Made by a program: the position numbers and the translations under genes. Shown one piece after another: positions 10,061 through 19,803 of a stretch of DNA of 64,000 nucleotides. Origin of the DNA: Serratia ficaria (lineage in GTDB: Bacteria > Pseudomonadota > Gammaproteobacteria > Enterobacterales > Enterobacteriaceae); the NCBI RefSeq assembly GCF_900187015.1, contig NZ_LT906479.1, positions 744,001 to 808,000 on the forward strand, given 5' to 3'. Every line of letters starts with the position of its first letter. The stretch's first letter is position 1. Below the pieces are notes generated by a model. The model saw only the letters and a list, made by a program, of their open reading frames with translations. It had not been told where the DNA came from and ran no database searches.

Positions 10061-10926
10061 CGCCGGATCGGGATCAGGTAGTCGCAGCTGATCTCGGTGG
10101 GCGGCTGGGGTGGCCGCCGGTCACCCTTCGGATAGAAGCGCTCGATATCGTGCCCTTTGCGGCGCGTCAGCTTGAGCGCCGGCAGGCAGGTGCCGTAGAC
10201 CATCAGGATAAAGTCCTGCAGGCCTGAAGTGGGCCCCTCGTAGCTGAACATGGCGTACTCGCCGCCCTGCAGCACCAGCGGTTGGCCCTCCTGCACCTTT
10301 TCCGGCACGTGATGCGGCTCCAGCGCCGTGGTGTACAACACTTCCTGTTCGTCGTCCTTTTCCTGGCTCGGGTGCGAATGGTGCAACCCGTACAGCACCG
10401 GCGGCAGCGTGTCGACGTCGCCCAGATACTGGCGCCAGAACTGCGAGCGCAGCTCGGTGCGGAACGTGGAAATTTGCTCCAGCGTACAGGAGTAGCTCTG
10501 GGTCAGGCCAATCAGGTGCTGCTCCGGCAAGGTGACGAACTCCGGCTGCGGCAGGGTAAAGGCCCCCAGGCGGATGGGCGGGCAGATGCCGAATGAATTC
10601 CAGTCCTCGGCGCGGCGATAGAGCGCCGGCGTTTGCGCAAACTGTTTCTTGAATGCGCGAGTGAAGGTCTGTTGCGAGTCGAAGCGATACTGCAGGGCGA
10701 TGTCCAGAATGGGCCGGCTGGTTAAACGCAGCGCCACGGCGGCTTTGGACAGCCTTCTGGCCCGGATGTAAGCACCGATGGCGTTACCGGTAATATCTTT
10801 GAACATCCTTTGCAGATGCCATTTGGAGTAGCCCGCTTTCGCCGCGACGTTGTCCAGCGACAAGGGTTGGTCCAAATGGCTTTCCAGCCAGCTAAGCAGA
10901 TCACGAATGATACCGGCTTGATCCAT
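10057..10926 (-). CDS. rob: MarA/SoxS/Rob-family regulator Rob
   Basis: 289 residues, like E. coli Rob. An N-terminal AraC-type double helix-turn-helix (about 8-106; AAKAGYSKWHLQRMFKDITG and FDSQQTFTRAFKKQF) is joined to a GyrI-like small-molecule-binding domain (about 125-289). Rob activates the mar/sox/rob regulon (acrAB, tolC, micF, sodA) in response to bile salts and fatty acids. AGGAAG precedes the ATG. It is a likely intrinsic multidrug-tolerance regulator here. Confidence 0.95.
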   Translation of the reverse strand: MDQAGIIRDLLSWLESHLDQPLSLDNVAAKAGYSKWHLQRMFKDITGNAIGAYIRARRLSKAAVALRLTSRPILDIALQYRFDSQQTFTRAFKKQFAQTPALYRRAEDWNSFGICPPIRLGAFTLPQPEFVTLPEQHLIGLTQSYSCTLEQISTFRTELRSQFWRQYLGDVDTLPPVLYGLHHSHPSQEKDDEQEVLYTTALEPHHVPEKVQEGQPLVLQGGEYAMFSYEGPTSGLQDFILMVYGTCLPALKLTRRKGHDIERFYPKGDRRPPQPPTEISCDYLIPIRR

Positions 10927-11228
10927 AGATCTTCCTCGTAGAGCTTTAGGGTAGGAACCCGAACTGTTGATTCATCACGCTGGTGCTTGCGCTATCAGAC
11001 CGATCCATGAGCCATTTTGCGTTGCACTCTTTGCCTCTTACTACGCGCACTGCGCAAGAGTTGGATTGGGGCACACCTGGGTGGGCGCAAAGAAATAACG
11101 ACGCCGCATAATAGCAATTTTTTTCCTCCGAGACTCCCAAAGATTTTTTTCACGCTCTGTGCTAAAAGGGACGGTGCGGACCAGTAAAAGCCTGATTCTG
11201 TGAGCTGAAACATAAATAATTTTGATTA
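10927..11228. other. Intergenic region between rob and creA
   Basis: About 300 bp carrying the divergent rob and creA control regions. I see no gene or clear operator other than the hairpin that follows it. Confidence 0.5.
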
Positions 11229-11257
11229 CTGGGCCTGTTTTCATAGGCCAGTTTTTG
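11229..11257 (+). terminator. Hairpin with U-tract directly upstream of creA
   Basis: CTGGGCCT and AGGCCAG pair with one bulged base around an eight-base loop, followed by TTTTT ending 16 bp before the creA ATG. It could be a leader attenuator or an upstream transcript terminator. Confidence 0.45.
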
Positions 11258-11271
11258 TTGGAGTTAAGTGA

Positions 11272-11751
11272 ATGAAAAAAGGATGGATATTTTTGTTTGG
11301 TTTAGTTTGCGCCACGGTAAACAGCGCGCAGGCGGAACAGGTAGGGTCGGTGGATACGGTATTCAAACTGTTTGGTCCAGACCACAAAATTGTGGTGGAA
11401 GCGTTCGACGATCCGGATGTTAAAAATGTAACTTGTTATATCAGCCGCGCCAAAACCGGCGGCATCAAAGGCGGGCTGGGGTTGGCGGAAGATACCGCCG
11501 ATGCGGCGATTTCCTGCCAGCAGGTAGGGCCGATCGCGCTGAGCGACAAGATCAAGAACGGCAAGTCGGAAGGCACGGTGGTGTTCCAGAAGCGCACGTC
11601 GTTGGTGTTCAAGAAGCTGCAGGTGGTGCGCTTTTATGACGCCAAGCGCAACGCGCTGATCTACCTGAGCTACTCTGACCGGGTGGTCGACGGCTCGCCG
11701 AAGAATGCGTTGAGCGCGGTGCCGATCATCCCCTGGGGTGAGGCCAAATAA
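11272..11751 (+). CDS. creA: CreA family periplasmic protein
   Basis: 159 residues. A signal peptide ([20 protein letters not shown]) is followed by the highly conserved CreA body: [40 protein letters not shown], and two cysteines likely forming a disulphide. The biochemical function is unknown. In E. coli it heads creABCD; here arcA follows directly, so the CreBC two-component system and CreD are missing from this locus. Confidence 0.92.
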   Translation: MKKGWIFLFGLVCATVNSAQAEQVGSVDTVFKLFGPDHKIVVEAFDDPDVKNVTCYISRAKTGGIKGGLGLAEDTADAAISCQQVGPIALSDKIKNGKSEGTVVFQKRTSLVFKKLQVVRFYDAKRNALIYLSYSDRVVDGSPKNALSAVPIIPWGEAK

Positions 11752-11753
11752 AA

Positions 11754-11783
11754 AAACGGGGTTCAGCATGCTGAACCCCGTTT
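11754..11783. terminator. Bidirectional terminator between creA and arcA
   Basis: A 30-bp perfect palindrome with a GC-rich core (CGGGGTTCAGCA and its complement) flanked by A-run and T-run. It can end both convergent transcripts. Confidence 0.9.
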
Positions 11784-11799
11784 CGTTTCGCCGCGGGAA

Positions 11800-12516
11800 T
11801 TACTCTTCCAGTTCGCCGCAGAAACGGTAGCCTTCGCCGTGAATGGTGGCGATGATTTCCGGCGTGTCCGGGGTCGATTCGAAATGTTTGCGAATGCGAC
11901 GGATGGTCACGTCAACGGTGCGGTCGTGCGGCTTCAGCTCACGGCCGGTCATTTTCTTCAGCAGTTCGCCGCGGGACTGGATCTTGCCCGGGTTTTCGCA
12001 GAAGTGCAGCATCGCGCGGAATTCGCTGCGCGGCAGCTTGTACTGTTCGCCCGCCGGGCTGATCAGCGAGCGGCTGTTGATGTCCAGCTCCCAACCGTTG
12101 AATTTGTAGCTTTCAACCAGGCGGCGTTCTTCGCCGACGCTGCCGAGGTTCATGGTGCGCGACAGCAGGTTGCGCGCGCGAATGGTCAATTCACGCGGGT
12201 TGAACGGCTTGGTGATGTAATCGTCGGCGCCGATTTCCAGGCCGAGAATTTTATCGACCTCGTTATCGCGGCCGGTCAGGAACATCAGCGCCACGCTGGC
12301 CTGTTCACGCAGTTCGCGCGCCAGCAGCAGGCCGTTTTTGCCTGGCAGATTGATGTCCATGATGACCAGATTGATATCATTTTCAGACAGGATATTGTGC
12401 ATCTCTGCACCATCATTGGCTTCATGAACAATGTAGCCTTCCGCCTCGAAAATGCTCTTCAGGGTGTTACGAGTGACTAACTCGTCTTCGACAATCAGAA
12501 TGTGCGGGGTCTGCAT
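11800..12516 (-). CDS. arcA: Two-component response regulator ArcA
   Basis: 238 residues, identical in length to E. coli ArcA. The receiver domain (about 1-120) has the phospho-accepting aspartate in [10 protein letters not shown] and the lysine in [12 protein letters not shown]. The OmpR-type winged helix (about 135-234) ends [16 protein letters not shown]...IHGEGYRF. Phosphorylated by ArcB under reduced respiration, it represses aerobic metabolism genes. A long 5' region with an FNR-type site lies upstream. Confidence 0.98.
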   Translation of the reverse strand: MQTPHILIVEDELVTRNTLKSIFEAEGYIVHEANDGAEMHNILSENDINLVIMDINLPGKNGLLLARELREQASVALMFLTGRDNEVDKILGLEIGADDYITKPFNPRELTIRARNLLSRTMNLGSVGEERRLVESYKFNGWELDINSRSLISPAGEQYKLPRSEFRAMLHFCENPGKIQSRGELLKKMTGRELKPHDRTVDVTIRRIRKHFESTPDTPEIIATIHGEGYRFCGELEE

Positions 12517-12617
12517 ATTTGCTACCTAAAATTGCCAACAAAATAGAAAATAGGAAGTACAGAAGTCTTTGTTTTCTCAGAGGAGGGCAGAGATAGCGCC
12601 ACGTTCCCTCTCAGCAA

Positions 12618-12680
12618 ATGACTAAAGTACGTAAACTCGTTCTTGATGCACTTTCCATCTCATGTCAACAAGATCGCTAG
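12618..12680 (+). CDS. yjjY: Short YjjY-like ORF, probably a vestige
   Basis: ATG 12618 to TAG 12680 encodes 20 residues starting MTKVRKLVLDALSIS, nearly the N-terminus of E. coli YjjY (MTKVRNCVLDALSIN), but stops early because the frame diverges. The DNA beyond the stop still resembles the E. coli sequence as I recall it. Either a truncated leader-like peptide or conserved arcA regulatory DNA read as an ORF. Confidence 0.45.
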   Translation: MTKVRKLVLDALSISCQQDR

Positions 12681-12799
12681 CTTGGTGGGGATGCTATTCC
12701 CTACAACCCCAAAGGTGCCGAAACGGCGCATATCCTAACCCTATTAACAGCAATATAACAGCGCGTGCCGAATTCATCACCCAACAAAACTACGGTTTG

Positions 12800-12813
12800 T
12801 TGACATATATCAA
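12800..12813. promoter_or_regulatory. FNR-type box upstream of arcA
   Basis: TTGACATATATCAA matches the FNR consensus TTGAT-N4-ATCAA at nine of ten conserved positions. FNR is known to activate arcA anaerobically in E. coli. It lies about 285 bp upstream of the arcA start, consistent with a promoter far upstream and a long leader. Confidence 0.75.
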
Positions 12814-13146
12814 ATTCAATTGTAGCACGTTAACAGATTTGTGAAAAACACTTACAGGAATGCCAGCTTAAGTCACAGAAGCTCAAATTCTGTGAACGAT
12901 TCAGCATCCTCGGGCCCAATAGGGTACAATTAGCCGCTTATTGATCGGCGTGTTGTTTTAACGCATTGATTAATAAGTACAGTAAAACATAAGCGATAAT
13001 AATGTCTATTACGCACGGTTTATTCGGCCAATAACCTGTTTACTCTCGTTTGTAGCAATTAAGGCTTTCTTTGTTGCGCAATTGTAAATATAAGCGGGCC
13101 AGGTTGAACAGTCAAAACCGCGCCTCCTATTTTCGGTGGAGTATTG

Positions 13147-13833
13147 ATGCAGCTTCATATTGTTTTGGTGGCTCCGGCCCGGCCGGAAAACGTCGGCGCC
13201 GCAGCGCGGGCGATGAAAACCATGGGCTTCACTTCGCTGCGCATCGTCGACAGCGAAGCGCACCTGCAGCCGGCGGCGCGCTGGGTGGCGCACGGCGCCG
13301 GTGAGATCCTCGACGGCGTGCAAACCTTCGCCACCCTGGAACAGGCGCTGGCGGACGTGGATTTTACCGTCGCCACCACCGCCCGCAGCCGTGCGCGCTT
13401 TCACTACTACTGCACGCCGCCGCAGCTGCTGGAACAGCTGACCGAACGCCGGGAGTGGGTGAATCAGGCCGCGCTGGTGTTCGGCCGTGAAGATTCCGGG
13501 CTGACCAACGAAGAGCTGGCGCTGGCGGATTTGCTGACCGGCGTGCCGATGCAGGCGGACTATCCCTCGCTGAACCTCGGCCAGGCGGTGATGGTGTACT
13601 GCTATCAGCTGGCCGAGCTGATGCAGATCGGCGCGCCGCAGGAGCCGTCGGCCAACGCCGGGCAGCTCAACGCGCTGCGTCAGCGCGCCGAGGGGCTGTT
13701 GAGCGCGCTGGGGGTGAGCGACGATCAAAAATTGCGCGATTGGCTGCACCAGCGGCTTGGCGCGTTGCAACAGCGGGATACGGCCATGCTGCACACTTTG
13801 CTGCATGACATCGAAAAAAAACTCACCAAGTGA
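13147..13833 (+). CDS. lasT: SPOUT-family RNA methyltransferase (LasT/YjtD, TrmJ-like)
   Basis: 228 residues from ATG 13147 (a TTG 3 bp upstream is also in frame). The SpoU/TrmH fold is shown by LVAPARPENVGAAARAMKTM, the knot-region ALVFGREDSGLTNEEL and YPSLNLGQAVMVYCYQL. This family 2'-O-methylates tRNA or rRNA with S-adenosylmethionine; the target of LasT itself is not established. It precedes the thr operon, as in E. coli. Confidence 0.9.
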   Translation: MQLHIVLVAPARPENVGAAARAMKTMGFTSLRIVDSEAHLQPAARWVAHGAGEILDGVQTFATLEQALADVDFTVATTARSRARFHYYCTPPQLLEQLTERREWVNQAALVFGREDSGLTNEELALADLLTGVPMQADYPSLNLGQAVMVYCYQLAELMQIGAPQEPSANAGQLNALRQRAEGLLSALGVSDDQKLRDWLHQRLGALQQRDTAMLHTLLHDIEKKLTK

Positions 13834-13977
13834 TACCCACACTCTCTGGCGGATATCCAGTGTGATCCACTGCAAAATCGCCGTCAGGTTGTTTTTTTGT
13901 TCTGTCATTTCGCTTTTCCACTGTCGCTTCGCTCAATCGGGCGGCTGAACAGGAAATAAGCGAAAATAAGAAATAAT

Positions 13978-14006
13978 TTGACTTGGGATCGCGATTGCTT
14001 TAACCA
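13978..14006 (+). promoter_or_regulatory. thr operon promoter
   Basis: TTGACT (13978-13983), 17 bp, TAACCA (14001-14006). Both hexamers and the flanking bases agree with the E. coli thr promoter, about 40 bp before the leader peptide. Confidence 0.85.
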
Positions 14007-14045
14007 ATAGAGGGGACAGAGTATTTAATGAGACAGACAGAAAAC

Positions 14046-14114
14046 ATGCGAAACATCAGCCTGAACACCACAATTATTACCACCACCGATACCACAGGTA
14101 ACGGGGCGGGCTGA
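14046..14114 (+). CDS. thrL: thr operon leader peptide
   Basis: 22 residues, MRNISLNTTIITTTDTTGNG then AG, with seven threonine and three isoleucine codons concentrated before the attenuator. Ribosome stalling when charged tRNA-Thr or tRNA-Ile is scarce should prevent terminator formation. An in-frame ATG at 14028 could give a 28-residue version and has a slightly better upstream GGGGA; I prefer 14046 because it aligns with the E. coli peptide. Confidence 0.92.
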   Translation: MRNISLNTTIITTTDTTGNGAG

Positions 14115-14132
14115 CGCGTACAGGAAACACAG

Positions 14133-14168
14133 AAAAAAGCCCGCACCTAACCAGTGCGGGCTTTTTTT
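14133..14168 (+). terminator. thr attenuator terminator
   Basis: AAGCCCGCAC (14137-14146), a seven-base loop and GTGCGGGCTT (14154-14163) followed by a U-tract, about 20 bp after the thrL stop and 28 bp before thrA. It is the regulated terminator of the operon. Confidence 0.93.
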
Positions 14169-14195
14169 TCGGCTTAAATTCGGGAGAGATCAGAA

Positions 14196-16655
14196 ATGCG
14201 AGTGCTGAAATTTGGCGGAACCTCGGTAGCGAATGCGGAACGTTTTCTGCGCGTCGCCGACATCATGGAAAGTAATGCGCGTCAGGGACAGGTGGCCACG
14301 GTATTGTCCGCGCCCGCCAAGATCACCAACCACCTGGTGGCGATGATTGAAAAAACGGTGGCTGGACAAGACATTCTGCCGAATATGAGCGACGCCGAAC
14401 GCATCTTCGCCGATCTGCTGAGCGGCCTGGCCCAGGCGCTGCCCGGCTTTGAATACGATCGCCTGAAGGCCGCCGTCGAGCAGGAATTCGCCCAGCTCAA
14501 GCAGGTGCTGCACGGCGTGGCGCTGCTGGGGCAGTGCCCGGACAGCGTCAACGCCGCGATCATCTGCCGCGGCGAGAAGCTCTCCATCGCCATCATGGAA
14601 GGCGTGTTCCTGGCCAAGGGTTTCCCGGTGACGGTGATCAATCCGGTGGAGAAACTGCTGGCGCAGGGCCACTACCTGGAGTCCACGGTGGACATCGCCG
14701 AATCCACGCTGCGCATCGCCGCTGCGGCGATCCCGGCCGATCACGTCGTGCTGATGGCCGGTTTCACCGCCGGCAACGATAGGGGCGAGCTGGTGGTGCT
14801 GGGCCGCAACGGCTCCGACTATTCCGCCGCGGTGCTGGCCGCCTGCCTGCGCGCCGACTGCTGCGAGATCTGGACCGACGTCGACGGCGTTTATACCTGC
14901 GATCCGCGCACCGTGCCGGACGCCAGGCTGTTGAAATCGATGTCGTACCGGGAGGCGATGGAGCTTTCCTACTTCGGCGCCAAAGTTCTTCACCCCCGCA
15001 CCATCGCCCCCATCGCCCAGTTCCAAATCCCTTGCCTGATCAAAAACACCGCCAACCCGCAGGCCCCGGGCACGCTGATTGGCCGAGACAGCTCGGACGA
15101 CGAGATGCCGGTGAAGGGCATCACCAACCTGAACAACATGGCGATGATCAACGTCTCCGGCCCGGGCATGAAGGGCATGATCGGCATGGCCGCCCGGGTG
15201 TTCGCCGTGATGTCGCGCGCCGGCATCTCGGTGGTGCTGATCACCCAGTCCTCTTCCGAATACAGCATCAGCTTCTGCGTGCCGCAGGGCGAGCTGCAGC
15301 GGGCGCGTCGCGCGCTGGAAGACGAGTTCTATCTGGAGCTGAAAGACGGGGTGCTGGAGCCGCTGGACGTCATGGAGCAGCTGGCGGTCATTTCGGTGGT
15401 CGGCGACGGCATGCGCACCCTGCGCGGCATCTCCGCCCGCTTCTTCTCCGCGCTGGCGCGCGCCAACATCAATATCGTCGCCATCGCCCAGGGGTCTTCC
15501 GAGCGTTCCATCTCGGTGGTGGTCAGCAATGATTCCGCCACCACCGGCGTGCGCGTTTGCCATCAGATGCTGTTCAACACCGACCAGGTGATCGAAGTGT
15601 TCGTCATCGGCGTCGGCGGCGTCGGCGGCGCGCTGATCGAGCAGATCTACCGCCAGCAGCCGTGGCTGAAGCAAAAGCATATCGACCTGCGGGTGTGCGG
15701 CATCGCCAACTCGCGCGCCATGCTGACCAACGTGCACGGCATCGCGCTGGACAGCTGGCGCGATGAGCTGGCCGGCGCGCAGGAGCCGTTCAACCTGGGC
15801 CGCCTGATCCGCCTGGTGAAGGAGTACCACCTGCTGAACCCGGTGATCGTCGACTGCACCTCCAGCCAGGCGGTGGCGGATCAGTACGCGGACTTCCTGA
15901 GCGACGGCTTCCACGTGGTGACGCCGAACAAGAAGGCCAACACCTCGTCGATGAACTATTATCAGCAACTGCGCACCGCGGCCGCCGGTTCACGCCGCAA
16001 GTTTTTGTATGACACCAACGTTGGCGCCGGCCTGCCGGTGATCGAAAACCTGCAAAACCTGCTGAACGCCGGCGACGAGCTGACGCGTTTCTCCGGCATC
16101 CTGTCCGGTTCGCTGTCTTTCATCTTCGGCAAGCTGGACGAGGGCATGTCGCTGTCGGCGGCCACCCGGCAGGCCAAGGCCAACGGCTACACCGAGCCGG
16201 ACCCGCGCGACGACCTGTCCGGCATGGACGTGGCCCGCAAGCTGTTGATCCTGGCGCGCGAAGCCGGTTACAAGCTGGAGCTGGATGACATCGAGGTCGA
16301 ATCGGTGCTGCCGCCGTCCTTCGACGCGTCCGGCGACGTGGAATCCTTTATGGCGCGGCTGCCCGAGCTGGACAAGGCGTTTGCGCGCAACGTGGCCGAC
16401 GCCGCCGAACAGGGCAAGGTGCTGCGCTACGTCGGGGTGATTGAAGAGGGGCGCTGCCAGGTACGCATTGATGCGGTAGACGGCAACGATCCGTTGTATA
16501 AAGTGAAGAACGGCGAGAACGCGCTGGCCTTCTACAGCCGCTATTATCAGCCGCTGCCGCTGGTGTTGCGCGGCTACGGCGCGGGTAACGATGTGACTGC
16601 GGCGGGGGTCTTCGCCGACCTGCTGCGCACACTGTCATGGAAGTTGGGAGTTTAA
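14196..16655 (+). CDS. thrA: Bifunctional aspartokinase I / homoserine dehydrogenase I
   Basis: 819 residues (E. coli 820). The aspartokinase domain opens with [14 protein letters not shown] and includes two ACT-type regulatory regions (about 320-460; [19 protein letters not shown]). The C-terminal homoserine dehydrogenase has the nucleotide-binding [15 protein letters not shown] near 470 and the catalytic region [13 protein letters not shown]...[11 protein letters not shown]. It catalyses the first and third steps of threonine synthesis from aspartate, with threonine feedback. First structural gene after the attenuator, 1 bp from thrB. Confidence 0.98.
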   Translation: MRVLKFGGTSVANAERFLRVADIMESNARQGQVATVLSAPAKITNHLVAMIEKTVAGQDILPNMSDAERIFADLLSGLAQALPGFEYDRLKAAVEQEFAQLKQVLHGVALLGQCPDSVNAAIICRGEKLSIAIMEGVFLAKGFPVTVINPVEKLLAQGHYLESTVDIAESTLRIAAAAIPADHVVLMAGFTAGNDRGELVVLGRNGSDYSAAVLAACLRADCCEIWTDVDGVYTCDPRTVPDARLLKSMSYREAMELSYFGAKVLHPRTIAPIAQFQIPCLIKNTANPQAPGTLIGRDSSDDEMPVKGITNLNNMAMINVSGPGMKGMIGMAARVFAVMSRAGISVVLITQSSSEYSISFCVPQGELQRARRALEDEFYLELKDGVLEPLDVMEQLAVISVVGDGMRTLRGISARFFSALARANINIVAIAQGSSERSISVVVSNDSATTGVRVCHQMLFNTDQVIEVFVIGVGGVGGALIEQIYRQQPWLKQKHIDLRVCGIANSRAMLTNVHGIALDSWRDELAGAQEPFNLGRLIRLVKEYHLLNPVIVDCTSSQAVADQYADFLSDGFHVVTPNKKANTSSMNYYQQLRTAAAGSRRKFLYDTNVGAGLPVIENLQNLLNAGDELTRFSGILSGSLSFIFGKLDEGMSLSAATRQAKANGYTEPDPRDDLSGMDVARKLLILAREAGYKLELDDIEVESVLPPSFDASGDVESFMARLPELDKAFARNVADAAEQGKVLRYVGVIEEGRCQVRIDAVDGNDPLYKVKNGENALAFYSRYYQPLPLVLRGYGAGNDVTAAGVFADLLRTLSWKLGV

Positions 16656-16656
16656 T

Positions 16657-17586
16657 ATGGTTAAGGTGTATGCACCGGCCTCGATTGGCAACGTCAGCGT
16701 CGGTTTCGACGTGCTGGGCGCGGCGGTATCGCCGATCGACGGCACTCTGCTGGGCGATTGCGTCAGCGTCGAAGCCGCCGACGCGTTCAGCCTGCAGAAC
16801 GCCGGCCGCTTCGTCAGCAAGCTGCCGGACGATCCGAAAGAAAATATCGTGTATCAGTGCTGGGAGCGTTTCTGCCAGGAGATTGGCCGCGAAATTCCGG
16901 TGGCGATGCGGCTGGAGAAAAACATGCCTATCGGTTCCGGCCTGGGCTCCAGCGCCTGTTCGGTGGTCGCCGGCCTGATGGCGATGAACGAATTCTGCGA
17001 CCGCCCGCTGGACAAGATGACGCTGCTCGGCCTGATGGGCGAGCTGGAAGGGCGCATTTCCGGCAGCGTGCATTACGACAACGTCGCCCCCTGCTATCTC
17101 GGCGGGCTGCAGCTGATGCTGGAAGAAGAAGGCTTCATCAGCCAGGAAGTGCCATGCTTTAACGACTGGCTGTGGGTGATGGCCTATCCGGGCATCAAGG
17201 TCTCCACCGCCGAGGCGCGCGCGATTTTACCCGCGCAGTACCGTCGTCAGGACTGCATCAGCCATGGCCGCTATCTGGCGGGCTTTATCCATGCCTGCCA
17301 CACCCAGCAACCGCAGCTGGCCGCCAAGCTGATGCAGGATGTGATCGCCGAGCCGTACCGCACCCGCCTGCTGCCGGGCTTTGCCGAAGCGCGCAAGGCC
17401 GCGCAGGACATCGGCGCGCTGGCCTGCGGCATCTCCGGCTCCGGCCCGACGCTGTTCGCCGTGTGCAACGACGGCGCCACCGCGCAACGCATGGCCGACT
17501 GGCTGAAAAATCACTATCTGCAAAACGACGAAGGTTTTGTTCATATTTGCCGTCTGGATACCGCAGGCGCTCGACTACTGGGATAA
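16657..17586 (+). CDS. thrB: Homoserine kinase
   Basis: 309 residues, GHMP kinase family. The N-terminal [17 protein letters not shown] and the ATP-binding loop [16 protein letters not shown] (about 89-104) are diagnostic; [13 protein letters not shown] is the third GHMP motif. It phosphorylates homoserine to O-phosphohomoserine. Spacing to thrA (1 bp) and thrC (3 bp) shows tight operon coupling. Confidence 0.98.
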   Translation: MVKVYAPASIGNVSVGFDVLGAAVSPIDGTLLGDCVSVEAADAFSLQNAGRFVSKLPDDPKENIVYQCWERFCQEIGREIPVAMRLEKNMPIGSGLGSSACSVVAGLMAMNEFCDRPLDKMTLLGLMGELEGRISGSVHYDNVAPCYLGGLQLMLEEEGFISQEVPCFNDWLWVMAYPGIKVSTAEARAILPAQYRRQDCISHGRYLAGFIHACHTQQPQLAAKLMQDVIAEPYRTRLLPGFAEARKAAQDIGALACGISGSGPTLFAVCNDGATAQRMADWLKNHYLQNDEGFVHICRLDTAGARLLG

Positions 17587-17589
17587 CGC

Positions 17590-18879
17590 ATGAAACTGTA
17601 CAACCTTAAGGATCACAACGAGCAGGTCAGCTTCGCACAGGCGATCAAACAGGGCCTGGGCAAACAGCAGGGGCTGTTTTTCCCGCTGGATCTGCCGGAG
17701 TTCGAACTGACCGAAATCGACCAGTTGCTGGAGCAGGACTTTGTCACCCGCAGCAGCCGCATTCTGTCGGCGTTTATCGGCGACGAAGTGTCGGAAGCGG
17801 CGCTGCACAAACGCGTGGCGGCGGCGTTTGAATTCCCGGCGCCGGTGGCGCAGGTGGAGGATGACGTGGCCTGCCTGGAGCTGTTCCACGGCCCGACGCT
17901 GGCGTTCAAGGACTTCGGCGGCCGTTTCATGGCGCAGATGCTGGCGGAAGTGGCCGGCGATCAGCCGGTGACCATTCTGACCGCCACTTCGGGCGACACC
18001 GGCGCCGCCGTGGCGCACGCGTTCTACGGCCTGAAGAACGTGCGGGTGGTGATCCTCTATCCGCAGGGCAAGATCAGCCCGCTGCAGGAAAAGCTGTTCT
18101 GCACCCTGGGCGGCAACATCCACACCGTGGCGATCGACGGCGACTTCGACGCCTGCCAGGCGCTGGTGAAGCAGGCGTTTGACGATGCGGAGCTGAAAGA
18201 GGCGCTGCACCTGAACTCGGCCAACTCGATCAACATCAGCCGCCTGCTGGCGCAGATTTGCTACTACTTCGAAGCGGTGGCGCAGCTGCCGCAGGAAGCG
18301 CGCAATCAGCTGGTGATCTCGGTGCCGAGCGGCAACTTCGGCGACCTGACCGCCGGCCTGCTGGCGAAGTCGCTGGGCCTGCCGGTGAAGCGTTTCATCG
18401 CCGCCACCAACGCCAACGACACCGTGCCGCGCTTCCTGACCAACGGCCAATGGCAGCCGCATGCCACCGTGGCGACGCTGTCCAACGCCATGGACGTCAG
18501 CCAGCCGAACAACTGGCCGCGGGTGGAAGAGCTGTTCCGCCGCAAGATCTGGCAGTTGAAAGAGCTGGGCCACGCGGCGGTGAGCGACGAAACCACCAAA
18601 GATACGATGCGCGAGCTGGCCGAGTTGGGCTATGTCTCAGAACCGCATGCGGCTATCGCCTACCGCGCGCTGCGCGATCGGCTGCAGGAAGGGGAGTTCG
18701 GCCTGTTCCTCGGCACCGCGCATCCGGCCAAATTCAAAGAGAGCGTGGAAGCGATCCTCGGCCAGGAGCTGCCGCTGCCCAAGGCGCTGGCGCTGCGGGC
18801 CGATTTGCCGCTGCTGTCCCACAGCCTGCCTGCCGGCTTCGGCGAGTTGCGCAAGTTCCTGATGGCGCTGCCGGCCTGA
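17590..18879 (+). CDS. thrC: Threonine synthase
   Basis: 429 residues, PLP fold type II. The PLP lysine lies in HGPTLAFKDFGGRF near residue 107, and TATSGDTGAAVAHA plus SVPSGNFGDLTAG form the phosphate cup. It converts O-phosphohomoserine to threonine. Last gene of the operon, followed by a strong terminator. Confidence 0.98.
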   Translation: MKLYNLKDHNEQVSFAQAIKQGLGKQQGLFFPLDLPEFELTEIDQLLEQDFVTRSSRILSAFIGDEVSEAALHKRVAAAFEFPAPVAQVEDDVACLELFHGPTLAFKDFGGRFMAQMLAEVAGDQPVTILTATSGDTGAAVAHAFYGLKNVRVVILYPQGKISPLQEKLFCTLGGNIHTVAIDGDFDACQALVKQAFDDAELKEALHLNSANSINISRLLAQICYYFEAVAQLPQEARNQLVISVPSGNFGDLTAGLLAKSLGLPVKRFIAATNANDTVPRFLTNGQWQPHATVATLSNAMDVSQPNNWPRVEELFRRKIWQLKELGHAAVSDETTKDTMRELAELGYVSEPHAAIAYRALRDRLQEGEFGLFLGTAHPAKFKESVEAILGQELPLPKALALRADLPLLSHSLPAGFGELRKFLMALPA

Positions 18880-18897
18880 GTCTCCCCGCCCATAATG

Positions 18898-18923
18898 AAA
18901 AAGCCGTCTTGCGACGGCTTTTT
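18898..18923. terminator. Bidirectional terminator between thrC and yaaA
   Basis: AGCCGTC (18902-18908), loop TTGC, GACGGCT (18913-18919), with A-run and T-run on the two sides. It ends both converging transcripts. Confidence 0.9.
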
Positions 18924-19700
18924 TTATGATTGCTCGGGGCGTTTGAACACCAGTTCGCTGCCCTGCGAGCCGGCTTCGTCGAAGGCGTAACCTTCCAGAT
19001 TGAAGTCCGCCAGCTGATCGCTGCGGGTCAGGCGGTTCTTGATGATGAAGCGGCTCATCAATCCGCGCGCCTTCTTGGCGTAGAAGCTGATCACCTTGTA
19101 CTTGCCGTTCTTCTCGTCGAGGAACACCGGCTTGAGCAGCGTGCCGTGCAGCTTGGCCGGCTTCACCGATTTGAAATACTCGTCGGAAGCCAGATTCACC
19201 ACCACGTCATCACCCTGTTGCGCCAGCGCTTCGTTCAGCTTTTGGGTGATTTGGTCGCCCCAGAAGCTGTACAGGTCTTTGCCCTTGGGGTTTTCCAACC
19301 GGATACCCATCTCCAGGCGGTAAGGCATCATCAGATCGAGCGGGCGCAGCACGCCGTACAGGCCGGAAAGCATGCGCAGATGTTGTTGGGCGAAATCGAA
19401 ATCCGCTTCGCTGAAGTCCTGCGCCTGCAGGCCGGTATAGACGTCGCCCTTAAACGCCAGCAGCGCCTGGCGCGCGTTGTCCGGGGTGAATTTTGGCCGC
19501 CAGTCGCTGAAGCGCGCGGCGTTCAGCCCGGCCAGCTTGTCGCTGATGCCCATCAGGCTGGAGATTTGCGCCGGCGTCAGCTCGCGGCAAATTTTGATAA
19601 GCCGCTGAGACTTGTCCAGCAGCTCAGGCTGGGTGAAGCGTTCTGTCGCCAGCGGGCTTTCATAATCAAGAGTTTTAGCAGGTGAAATAATAACGAGCAT
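18924..19700 (-). CDS. yaaA: Peroxide stress protein YaaA
   Basis: 258 residues from ATG 19698-19700 (the frame opens further upstream, but [17 protein letters not shown] is the conserved N-terminus). Conserved UPF0246 motifs include [20 protein letters not shown] and [12 protein letters not shown]. In E. coli YaaA limits intracellular iron during peroxide stress, and the fold binds DNA. Position between thrC and yaaJ is as in E. coli. Confidence 0.95.
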   Translation of the reverse strand: MLVIISPAKTLDYESPLATERFTQPELLDKSQRLIKICRELTPAQISSLMGISDKLAGLNAARFSDWRPKFTPDNARQALLAFKGDVYTGLQAQDFSEADFDFAQQHLRMLSGLYGVLRPLDLMMPYRLEMGIRLENPKGKDLYSFWGDQITQKLNEALAQQGDDVVVNLASDEYFKSVKPAKLHGTLLKPVFLDEKNGKYKVISFYAKKARGLMSRFIIKNRLTRSDQLADFNLEGYAFDEAGSQGSELVFKRPEQS

Positions 19701-19803
19701 GGCCAGATCCTGTTTTTCCAAGTGCTGATACTGTAACAAAAAGCGCGGCAAAAAGGGGCAATAGGTCTGATAGGCGGGGCGTGCGGTTGACGCCCCTGCC
19801 GCA

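Larger units (their letters stand above)
12517..13146. other. Long arcA/lasT intergenic control region
   Basis: About 630 bp. It holds the arcA 5' leader, a short ORF matching the start of E. coli YjjY, and an FNR-type box. The conserved DNA rather than protein coding seems to be what is kept here. Confidence 0.6.

Noticed and set aside
12662..12844. 60-residue ORF upstream of arcA
   Set aside because: No Shine-Dalgarno, overlaps the yjjY-like block and the FNR box, and looks like chance.
14190..15968. 592-residue ORF antisense to thrA
   Set aside because: Shadow of thrA; crosses the leader region without initiation signals.
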